From assembly GCA_021784835.1 (NCBI GenBank), contig JAJYHI010000074.1, forward strand, positions 1 through 6,306: DNA of 6,306 nt, given 5' to 3'. Of this stretch, positions 1-5,027 are shown in pieces. Each line of letters begins with the position of its first letter. Position 1 is the first letter of the stretch. The notes under the pieces are model-generated. The model saw nothing but the letters and a program-made list of their open reading frames with translations, ran no database searches and was not told the origin of the DNA. Both the position numbers and the translations under genes were made by a program. The DNA is from a bacterium. Lineage in GTDB: Bacteria; SZUA-79; Acidulodesulfobacterales; Acidulodesulfobacteraceae.

Positions 1-335
1 GCAAACGCGGCAGCGGAGGCTGAAGTATCGCCGCCGAAAGAAGTGATATCATAAATATAACTTAGGGTATCGGCATCCAGCAAACCCAAATTTAAAGATT
101 TTAATTTCTTTAAAACCTGAGTCTTCATCTCTTTTGCAGAATTGTTGGTAAAAGTAATGCCCAGTATATTTGCAAGATTATTGTTTTTAATATTGCGGCG
201 GGACAGCAAAAACTGCAGAACGCGAAGGGTAAGCGTATAGGTTTTGCCGGAACCGGCGGACGCTTCTACGGAATAAATATGCGGAAAACGCAGTTCCGTA
301 TCTTTTTCCAAAGTTTCGTTAATTTTGCCGTCCAT
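1..335 (-). CDS. UvrD/RecB/AddA-type superfamily 1 DNA helicase, N-terminal fragment
   Basis: This is the first 111 residues of a protein that continues beyond the left edge. A Walker A loop reads ASAGSGKTY (residues 25-33), followed by GITFTNNSAKEMKTQVLKKL (59-78), the helicase motif Ia pattern TFTNxxAxEM. Together they identify the UvrD-like superfamily 1 helicase domain. The ASAGSGKT form preceded by Glu is typical of RecB and AddA subunits of double-strand-break repair helicase-nucleases, more than of UvrD or PcrA. Such enzymes unwind DNA ends in the cytoplasm for recombination. The ATG at 335 is chosen because an in-frame TAA lies six codons upstream and the Walker loop begins at a normal distance. 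There is no clear Shine-Dalgarno sequence. It lies 47 bp downstream of acetate kinase on the same strand and may be cotranscribed with it. Which subunit it is cannot be settled without the rest of the gene. Confidence 0.85.
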   Translation of the reverse strand, partial: MDGKINETLEKDTELRFPHIYSVEASAGSGKTYTLTLRVLQFLLSRRNIKNNNLANILGITFTNNSAKEMKTQVLKKLKSLNLGLLDADTLSYIYDITSFGGDTSASAAAF

Positions 336-382
336 TATAGTTTTAACTTTTTATTTATTATTTTTTTATTTATTATTTTGAT

Positions 383-1723
383 TTAATTTTTATTTGAATT
401 TTTCAAATCATCCAAAAGGTTTATAGATTCAAACGCCATCTGAAGTTCTTCATCGGTATGGACGGCAAAAACTTTTACCGAAGAAGACTCGTCGTTTATA
501 GGTTTAACAGAGTCGTCGATATTTACCGTGCCGAACGGATTATGCGACTGAAAATACTTTGCGGCGGCTGTGTTTTTTTCGCCGTCTAATTTTAAACCAA
601 GATAAGTAAGATTGTCGCAGACTTCTTTTCTAAGCGGACCTGAGTTTTCGCCTATTCCACCAGTAAAAACAAGCGCGTCTATACCGTTTAAAACTGCGGC
701 ATACTGCCCTATAAATTTTATTATTCTGTATATATACATTTTTAAGGCAAGTTTTGAATATTCGTCGTCAAACTCAGTTAATTCTTTAAAATCATAAGTT
801 TTTTTGGATATTCCTAGAAGACCGCTTTTCTTGTTTAAAATTTTATTTAAGTCGTCATCCGTCAAATTAAGTTTTTTCTTTAAAATAAACGGCACTTCAG
901 GGTCTATATTTCCGCATCTCGTCCCCATCATAAGACCTTCGAGCGGCGTGTAACCCATAGAAGTGTCTACGGACTTTCCGTTATTAACGGCACAGACGCT
1001 TGCCCCGTTTCCGAGATGACAGATAACCATTTTTTTTATGGCATTTTTATCGCCGTATTTATATTTATTATAAATATTAAATAAATTTACTATAAACGCA
1101 TATGAAATTCCGTGAAAACCGTATTTTTTTATGCCCATCTTCTCGTAATATTCTATTGGAATAGGATAAATCGCCGCATAGTCCGGAACGCCTGCGTGAA
1201 AAGCGGTATCGAATATGCATACTTGGCGTGCATCAGGCATAAGCGATTTCATTACTTCAAGCCCCTTGAGGTTGGAAGGGTTATGAAGCGGCGCGATGTC
1301 GTTTAGTTCGGCTAATTTTTTAACGTCTTCGCCGCCGGCTATAAGAGGTTTAACGTAATCTTTACCGCCGTGAACGTATCTGTGTGCAACTAAAACATTA
1401 TAAGACGCAGACTGACCTTTCTTTTCGGATTCTTTAGTTAAATCGTTAATGAAGGCTATTTTTTGTAAAATAAATTTAAGCGCAGTTTCATGATCCGAAA
1501 AATTTCGTTTTTCGTTTTCGGTTTTGTTTTTATCTTTAAGATAAAAAGAGCCGTATTCCGTCCCTATCTCTTCTATCCTGCAGGACAAGACTCTGTCTAT
1601 ATTATTTAGCGGCGATACGCCGTTTTTTGAATCTGCCGAATAATTCGAAAAGTTAAAAAGGGAAAATTTTATAGAAGAACTGCCGCTGTTAATAGATATT
1701 ATTTTTAAATTTTTGATATGCAT
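383..1723 (-). CDS. ackA: Acetate kinase
   Basis: Cytoplasmic enzyme interconverting acetate plus ATP with acetyl phosphate plus ADP; with phosphotransacetylase it links acetyl-CoA to acetate. The ASKHA-fold family signatures are all present: INSGSSSIKF (11-20; Asn12, Ser15/17 and Lys19 match the active-site set), HRYVHGG (114-120, substrate-binding Arg115), APLHNP with His147, FDTAFH with Asp172, YGFHGIS with His204, HLGNGAS with Asn239, GTRCGNIDPE with Arg269, FTGGIGEN (353-360) and a C-terminal TDEE (423-426). At 446 residues it is longer than the usual roughly 400; the extra length lies in hydrophilic stretches near residues 28-45, 65-75, 95-106 and 395-415. The second His of the usual YGFHGTSH signature is Tyr208. 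The N-terminal strand begins directly after the ATG, fixing the start; no good ribosome binding site precedes it. No phosphotransacetylase gene is in the window. Confidence 0.96.
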   Translation of the reverse strand: MHIKNLKIISINSGSSSIKFSLFNFSNYSADSKNGVSPLNNIDRVLSCRIEEIGTEYGSFYLKDKNKTENEKRNFSDHETALKFILQKIAFINDLTKESEKKGQSASYNVLVAHRYVHGGKDYVKPLIAGGEDVKKLAELNDIAPLHNPSNLKGLEVMKSLMPDARQVCIFDTAFHAGVPDYAAIYPIPIEYYEKMGIKKYGFHGISYAFIVNLFNIYNKYKYGDKNAIKKMVICHLGNGASVCAVNNGKSVDTSMGYTPLEGLMMGTRCGNIDPEVPFILKKKLNLTDDDLNKILNKKSGLLGISKKTYDFKELTEFDDEYSKLALKMYIYRIIKFIGQYAAVLNGIDALVFTGGIGENSGPLRKEVCDNLTYLGLKLDGEKNTAAAKYFQSHNPFGTVNIDDSVKPINDESSSVKVFAVHTDEELQMAFESINLLDDLKNSNKN

Positions 1724-1765
1724 TCTGAAAAATAGATAAATTAATAAAATTTAAAAATTAAAATA

Positions 1766-1794
1766 TTGTATTTCCGCATATTATATAATATAAT
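1766..1794 (+). promoter_or_regulatory. Sigma70 promoter of the methyltransferase-rubredoxin pair
   Basis: TTGTAT (1766-1771), a 17-bp spacer and a perfect TATAAT (1789-1794) form a good sigma70-type promoter. The -10 ends only six bases before the methyltransferase ATG at 1801, so transcription would begin at or within a base or two of the start codon, giving a leaderless mRNA. A 12-bp perfect palindrome, TATTATATAATA (1779-1790), overlaps this -10 and that of the divergent acetate kinase promoter. Confidence 0.5.
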
Positions 1795-1808
1795 AACCAA
1801 ATGCACAA
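1780..1808 (-). promoter_or_regulatory. Candidate sigma70 promoter for acetate kinase
   Basis: Read on the minus strand, TTGTGC (1808-1803), a 17-bp spacer and TATAAT (1785-1780) lie about 57 bp upstream of the acetate kinase ATG. The -10 is perfect, the -35 matches only at TTG, and it overlaps the first codons of the divergent methyltransferase. The A/T-only background makes chance -10 matches likely. Confidence 0.3.
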
Positions 1809-2436
1809 ATTTAATCCTGCGCACCACAAAAGGTTAGACTCGGAAGAAAGGCATAAATTTATGCCTCCGGAACTTATCGTAAACGAAATAGAAAAAACTG
1901 CTATAGAATATTTTAAAAATTCCGATGCAGTAACGTTTGCCGACCTCGGATGCGGAAGCGGTTTTTTCTCTATACCGCTTGCCAAAAGAGCTAAAAATTT
2001 TAAAGATAAAAAATTTATTCTTTTTGCTTTAGATATCAGCGAAGAAATGCTCGGCGTATTTAACGGCAAACTTAAAAAAGATAAAGATATAGACCTGACG
2101 GATACCGGTTCCTGTAAAATCAAATGCGTAAAATGCGAAGAATTTTTCATTCCGCTCGAAGACTCCTCGGTGAACATTTTGCTTCTGGCAAATGTTTTCC
2201 ATGAAATAGAAAATAAAATCGATTACCTTAAAGAAATTAGACGGGTTTTAAAAGACGGCGGTACATTTTTCCTTTTAGACTGGAAAAAAGAGGATCCTAA
2301 CCCCGTGATGGGGCCTCCCCCTGCCGAAAGGGTTTCTACGGAAGAAGCAGAAAAAGCCCTTGAATCGTCGGGTTTCAAAAACATAAAAACACTGCCCATA
2401 TATTCTTCGTCGTTTACGATAGTTTCAAAAAAATAA
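1801..2436 (+). CDS. Class I SAM-dependent methyltransferase
   Basis: A 211-residue cytoplasmic methyltransferase of the Rossmann-like class I fold (Methyltransf_11/25 type). Motif I is FADLGCGSGFF (46-56), the acidic residue closing strand 2 is Asp78 in FALDIS, strand 4 is ILLLANVFHEI (126-136), and motif III is the LKDGGTFFLLDWK region (150-162). The opening HKFNP...LDSEER and the later MGPPPAERVS (170-179) mark a subgroup of bacterial methyltransferases whose substrate is not known to me. The start is secure because the conserved opening begins at this ATG, although no Shine-Dalgarno sequence precedes it; the promoter sits so close that the message may be leaderless. Three cysteines in CxxxCxxC spacing (105, 109, 112) lie next to strand 4 and are unusual for the fold. 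Rubredoxin follows 39 bp downstream on the same strand, probably in the same transcript. Confidence 0.88.
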   Translation: MHKFNPAHHKRLDSEERHKFMPPELIVNEIEKTAIEYFKNSDAVTFADLGCGSGFFSIPLAKRAKNFKDKKFILFALDISEEMLGVFNGKLKKDKDIDLTDTGSCKIKCVKCEEFFIPLEDSSVNILLLANVFHEIENKIDYLKEIRRVLKDGGTFFLLDWKKEDPNPVMGPPPAERVSTEEAEKALESSGFKNIKTLPIYSSSFTIVSKK

Positions 2437-2462
2437 AAAATTATATAAAACAAATATAAAAC

Positions 2463-2467
2463 AAGGA
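2463..2467 (+). promoter_or_regulatory. Ribosome binding site of rubredoxin
   Basis: AAGGA eight bases before the ATG at 2476. It supports this small gene as separately translated and fixes its start. Confidence 0.7.
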
Positions 2468-2475
2468 AGATTAAA

Positions 2476-2640
2476 ATGCAAAAATACAGATGCGAAGTAT
2501 GCGATTATATATACGACCCCGAAAAAGGGGACCCGGACGGCGGAATACCGGCCGGAACGCCGTTCGAAAAACTTCCCTCATTCTGGGTATGCCCTGTTTG
2601 CGGCGCAGCTATTATTAAATTCACTCTGGTTCCGGAATAA
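2476..2640 (+). CDS. Rubredoxin
   Basis: A 54-residue mononuclear iron protein that carries single electrons in the cytoplasm, typically to oxygen- or superoxide-detoxifying enzymes or other redox partners. The two iron-binding knuckles are [12 protein letters not shown] (Cys6, Cys9) and WVCPVCGA (Cys39, Cys42), with the characteristic [17 protein letters not shown] between them, so fold and length match the family exactly. It has a good AAGGA ribosome binding site. Two details differ from typical rubredoxins: Phe replaces the usual Asp/Glu just before the conserved Trp (SFWVCP instead of D-D-W), and the segment after the second knuckle is hydrophobic (AAIIKFTLV) where most have a charged GKDxFE. 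Both could alter the partner-binding surface around the iron. It is downstream of, and probably cotranscribed with, the methyltransferase; no functional link between the two is evident. A weak A/T hairpin follows the stop. Confidence 0.95.
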   Translation: MQKYRCEVCDYIYDPEKGDPDGGIPAGTPFEKLPSFWVCPVCGAAIIKFTLVPE

Positions 2641-2652
2641 TAAATTTATAAT

Positions 2653-2680
2653 AATAATTTACCAAAATTATTCATATTTT
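2653..2680 (+). terminator. Possible weak terminator after rubredoxin
   Basis: AATAATTT (2653-2660), a four-base loop and AAATTATT (2665-2672) form a perfect 8-bp A/T-only stem starting 13 bases after the rubredoxin stop, followed by CATATTTTA. The lack of G-C pairs and the broken T-run make intrinsic termination uncertain, but the tRNA promoter begins just downstream, which is where an end would be expected. Confidence 0.3.
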
Positions 2681-2699
2681 AGGCTTATATTTTACGCTA

Positions 2700-2728
2700 T
2701 TGACAAAACACTTAAAATATACTTTAAT
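2700..2728 (+). promoter_or_regulatory. Sigma70 promoter of tRNA-Gly
   Basis: A consensus -35 TTGACA (2700-2705) and TTTAAT (2723-2728) are separated by 17 bp. Transcription would start near 2734-2736, about 42 bases before the mature tRNA 5' end. An alternative -10, TATACT at 2718-2723, is too close to this -35. Confidence 0.6.
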
Positions 2729-2736
2729 ATATGAAT

Positions 2737-2759
2737 AAGTTAAATGACCAATTTAACTT
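2737..2759 (+). repeat. Perfect inverted repeat in the tRNA-Gly leader
   Basis: AAGTTAAAT (2737-2745), loop GACCA and ATTTAACTT (2751-2759) make a perfect 9-bp stem with a 5-base loop. It falls right at the predicted transcription start, so it would form the extreme 5' end of the tRNA precursor, or serve as a DNA operator. A pyrimidine-rich stretch, TTGTCTTTCTC, follows it. Confidence 0.55.
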
Positions 2760-2776
2760 TTGTCTTTCTCACAAAT

Positions 2777-2851
2777 GCGGGAATAGCTCAGTGGTAGAGC
2801 ATTACCTTGCCAAGGTAAGGGTCGCGGGTTCAAGTCCCGTTTCCCGCTCCA
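2777..2851 (+). tRNA. tRNA-Gly (anticodon GCC)
   Basis: A full cloverleaf can be drawn. The acceptor stem GCGGGAA (2777-2783) pairs perfectly with TTCCCGC (2841-2847). The D arm is GCTC/GAGC with an AGTGGTA loop. The anticodon stem TTACC/GGTAA encloses loop TTGCCAA, with anticodon GCC at 2809-2811. The variable loop is GGGTC. The T arm is GCGGG/CCCGT around TTCAAGT, with one G-T pair at its base. The discriminator is T, as in bacterial glycine tRNAs, and CCA (2849-2851) is encoded. It reads GGC and GGT codons. It has its own promoter and converges on the 103-residue gene. Nothing nearby suggests it is used as an integration site. Confidence 0.98.
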
Positions 2852-2884
2852 TTAAAATATCTTTTTTAATTTTTATATTTTTTT
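2852..2884 (+). terminator. A/T-only terminator-like element after tRNA-Gly
   Basis: ATTAAAA (2851-2857, sharing the final A of CCA) can pair with TTTTAAT (2864-2870) across a six-base loop, followed by TTTTTATA and a run of seven T (2878-2884). The T-rich tail lies on the plus-strand side only, so it would act on tRNA transcription; it overlaps the end of the convergent gene. The stem lacks G-C pairs, so strength is doubtful. Confidence 0.4.
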
Positions 2885-3184
2885 CCGCTTAGGTTTTTTA
2901 AATATACATTCATTGATTTCACCCATATTGTAAATCCTAAGTTTGTGACTTCTGGGGAATTCACGCTTTAAAAGCTTTTTAAAAATTACGTTCAGTCCGT
3001 TAAAATCGGAAACGAATTCTTCGTCGAAAAAACCCCTTTCAAGTATGCAGTATTCATCTTCTTGAGACCTGATAACGTAAAATCCCCTGTCTCTTTTATA
3101 GCTCCTTACGTCATAGTAATGTCCTATCGGAATATTTTTTAATTTTTTGAGGAGGCTGTCTATAAAAGTTTCTTTCGCTATCAT
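2873..3184 (-). CDS. Conserved-looking hypothetical protein, 103 residues
   Basis: I do not recognise a named family. The protein is short, highly charged and soluble, without a signal peptide or membrane segment. It seems to have an alpha start (FIDSLLKKLKNIP), a compact centre rich in aromatic and charged residues (GHYYDVRSYKRDRGFYVIR, 21-39, then EDEYCILERGFF, 42-53), a helix (LNVIFKKLLKREFPRSHKLRIY) and a basic tail ending KKPKRKKI. The balanced pattern of hydrophobic and charged positions looks like a real fold, not a chance frame, and the codon use matches its neighbours. It is 51 bp downstream of the metallophosphoesterase on the same strand and is the last gene of the hypA-led run, ending close to the tRNA terminator. 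No good ribosome binding site is seen. The basic tail could bind nucleic acid, but that is speculation. Confidence 0.72.
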   Translation of the reverse strand: MIAKETFIDSLLKKLKNIPIGHYYDVRSYKRDRGFYVIRSQEDEYCILERGFFDEEFVSDFNGLNVIFKKLLKREFPRSHKLRIYNMGEINECIFKKPKRKKI

Positions 3185-3235
3185 GCCGTTAAAGTATTTC
3201 TAAAATTTAATAAATATAAAAACTATTGCCGTCGG

Positions 3236-4081
3236 CTATTTAATAACCGGAGTTTCAAAATATTTTACCGTTTTAGATATATATTCTCGGACGTTTGTTA
3301 TATCGGTTTTATTAGTTTTATCGGTTATAATATTTGCCGTCTTATATTTCATAACTGTCGAAAGCAAAGCGCCTTTGCGGGCCAATATGTTTAATCCGTA
3401 AACCGGTATTCCTTCGATTTCTGATTTGCATATTCCATGGTGGTGTCCGAAAAAAACCATTTTAGGCTTAATTTTTAAAATTAAATCCCTGAGGCCGACC
3501 GCCTTAGGATAATACCTGTTTTTATCGTTGTCTTCTATAAGTACTCCTTCTGGCGCATCATGGGAAATAAAAATATCAATGCTTCTATCTTCATTTTTTT
3601 TGTTTTCGTCCGCATATTTTAACAAATTATTTATTTCACTTTTTGTATAATGTCTGTCCGATTCTTTATAATTAAAATGTTCGGGGTCGTATTTTCCGCC
3701 GATACCGGCTGCTATAAGCCGCTCGCTGCCTATATTTATTTCAGCTACGGTGCCGTTGGGAATATAAAAAAGATTTTTAATAATTTCTAAATCGCCCGAT
3801 AGTTTTACCGAATTAAGAAAATTAAAATCTTCGTTGTTGCCGTTTATAAAATACGTCTTAACCGGAGCGGTTTTTTTCTCTTTGTACCAGCGCGGAAAAT
3901 CTCCCGTTCCGCTATGAAATTTAGTAACGCCGTCGTGATAGTCGGCATTTACCCATATGCCGAAATCGCCAACCTGCAGAATAACGTCAAAATTTATTTT
4001 AAGTTCCGACTCAAATTTCTTTACGCAATTATAAAATTTATCTATCCTTCCGTGAACGTCTCCCGCCGCACAAATATTCAT
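3236..4081 (-). CDS. Calcineurin-like metallophosphoesterase, lariat-debranching-enzyme-like layout
   Basis: A 281-residue dinuclear-metal phosphoesterase, cytoplasmic by the absence of a signal peptide. The metal-binding motifs run in order: GDVHG (Asp8, His10), VGDFG (Asp39), GNNED (Asn82), ISHDAP (His174) and GHHHG (His213, His215). All seven usual ligands are present. The His of the classical GNHE motif is Asn83, which removes the usual general acid; some other family members also vary here. The arrangement GDFG...WYKEKKTAPVKTYFINGNNE, then GIGGKYD, then DIFISHDAP resembles the catalytic domain of eukaryotic RNA lariat debranching enzyme Dbr1 more than YfcE- or CpdA-type bacterial enzymes, but the first motif keeps the ordinary Asp. 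The substrate cannot be read from sequence: a 2',5'-phosphodiester, cyclic nucleotide or phosphoprotein are all possible. The ATG is fixed by the first motif starting within eight residues. It is 48 bp downstream of hypB. Confidence 0.9.
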   Translation of the reverse strand: MNICAAGDVHGRIDKFYNCVKKFESELKINFDVILQVGDFGIWVNADYHDGVTKFHSGTGDFPRWYKEKKTAPVKTYFINGNNEDFNFLNSVKLSGDLEIIKNLFYIPNGTVAEINIGSERLIAAGIGGKYDPEHFNYKESDRHYTKSEINNLLKYADENKKNEDRSIDIFISHDAPEGVLIEDNDKNRYYPKAVGLRDLILKIKPKMVFFGHHHGICKSEIEGIPVYGLNILARKGALLSTVMKYKTANIITDKTNKTDITNVREYISKTVKYFETPVIK

Positions 4082-4129
4082 TTTAATTTATTTATTTAAT
4101 TTAATTTAATTTTATAAAAATGTTTTTAT

Positions 4130-4990
4130 TTATAAATATATGCCTCCGCCAATGCCATTAAACTCTTCGGCTTTTAATCTTACTTTTTCTTTTATGAATG
4201 AAGCGAAGTCCAAAATTCCTTTATCTATTACTTCCGGCCTGACGGTATTGTCCGTATCTCCAGAGACGCGAACCGAACCGCCGTCTGCATTTAACTTTCT
4301 TTTGCAGGACGTTTCAAAAATTATAAGTTCTTTATTTATAGACAGTGCATTTTCTTTTATTTTTGAAACATCCGAGTCTAGAACCGGAAGCAGGTCTGTT
4401 TTATTTATTATCATAACTTTTGATTTATAAAAAGCCGCCGGATATTTTAACGGCTTATCGTCGCCTTCGGTTACCGAAAGCACGACCGCTTTCATATCTT
4501 CTCCGAGATTGTAAGAAGTAGGACATACTAAATTGCCCACGTTTTCTATAAAAAATACGTCCGCATCGTTTATGTTTAAATTATTTAAAGACGTATTCAC
4601 CATATTTGCGTCTAAATGGCACGTTCCGTTTGTAATAATCTGATATGCCGGTATCTTTAAAGCGTCTATCCGCCTTTTATCCAAATCCGTTTCTACGTCG
4701 CCTTCTATAACTGCGATATTTAAGCCTTCGGATTTTAAAACCGGCACTACAGATTCCAGCAAAGAAGTCTTTCCCGACCCAGGCGAACTTAAAAAATTCA
4801 TAACGAAAGCTTTTCCGAATAAAGCTTTGTTTTTTTTAGCAATAATTTCATTGGATTCTAAGGCGTTAAGCCTTACCGTTAATGACCTTCCGCCAGTTAC
4901 AGTTCTGCCTGAATGTTTGCCGCCGCCGCTTCCAAACGCCCCTATGCCCGTGCCTGAGCTTCCTCTGTTTAAGCCGTTATTATTGGACAT
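4130..4990 (-). CDS. hypB: Hydrogenase nickel-incorporation GTPase HypB
   Basis: HypB is a SIMIBI-class GTPase that binds nickel and, with HypA, releases it to the [NiFe] hydrogenase large-subunit precursor in the cytoplasm. Visible are the P-loop SSPGSGKT (68-75), EGDVETDLDKRR (96-107), the metal site GTCHLDA (Cys124, His125), ENVGNLVCP with Cys156 completing that site, and the guanine-specificity motif NKTD (197-200). The first 35 residues are a Gly/Ser/Asn-rich tail with a single His; neither the CxxCGC motif of enterobacterial HypB nor a polyhistidine nickel store is present. After ETSCK (226-230), where the G5 SAKTG loop normally sits, there is a hydrophilic stretch of about 20 residues before the final helix. 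At 286 residues it is a little longer than a core HypB. A strong AAGGAGG supports the start. It follows hypA by 37 bp and surely shares its transcript. Confidence 0.95.
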   Translation of the reverse strand: MSNNNGLNRGSSGTGIGAFGSGGGKHSGRTVTGGRSLTVRLNALESNEIIAKKNKALFGKAFVMNFLSSPGSGKTSLLESVVPVLKSEGLNIAVIEGDVETDLDKRRIDALKIPAYQIITNGTCHLDANMVNTSLNNLNINDADVFFIENVGNLVCPTSYNLGEDMKAVVLSVTEGDDKPLKYPAAFYKSKVMIINKTDLLPVLDSDVSKIKENALSINKELIIFETSCKRKLNADGGSVRVSGDTDNTVRPEVIDKGILDFASFIKEKVRLKAEEFNGIGGGIYL

Positions 4991-4994
4991 TAAA

Positions 4995-5001
4995 CCTCCT
5001 T
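4995..5001 (-). promoter_or_regulatory. Strong ribosome binding site of hypB
   Basis: AAGGAGG on the minus strand, four bases before the ATG at 4990. It decides the start that includes the Gly-rich N-terminal tail. Confidence 0.85.
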
Positions 5002-5027
5002 AATTTATTTAATTTATAAATAAATCA

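Noticed and set aside
612..1306. Plus-strand ORFs of 61 and 64 codons at 612-797 and 1112-1306
   Set aside because: Both lie inside acetate kinase on the opposite strand, whose reading frame carries every family motif; they show no domain or ribosome binding site.
1758..2453. Minus-strand ORFs at 1758-2177 and 2223-2453
   Set aside because: They are antisense to the methyltransferase. Their low-complexity Ser/Leu/Phe-rich products are typical of the reverse frame of an A/T-rich gene.
2777..2851. tRNA-Gly as an integration site for a mobile element
   Set aside because: No integrase, no partial tRNA repeat and no change in base composition are visible next to it.
4091..4129. TTTAA-type microsatellite and ATAAAAA/TTTTTAT inverted repeat between hypB and the phosphoesterase, as a possible terminator
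   Set aside because: The loop would be only two bases, there are no G-C pairs, and the minus-strand side is followed by A-rich, not T-rich, sequence.
3914..4430. Plus-strand ORFs at 3914-4099 and 4140-4430
   Set aside because: They are antisense to the phosphoesterase and hypB, which have complete motif sets. The 4140 frame has no promoter or ribosome binding site of note.
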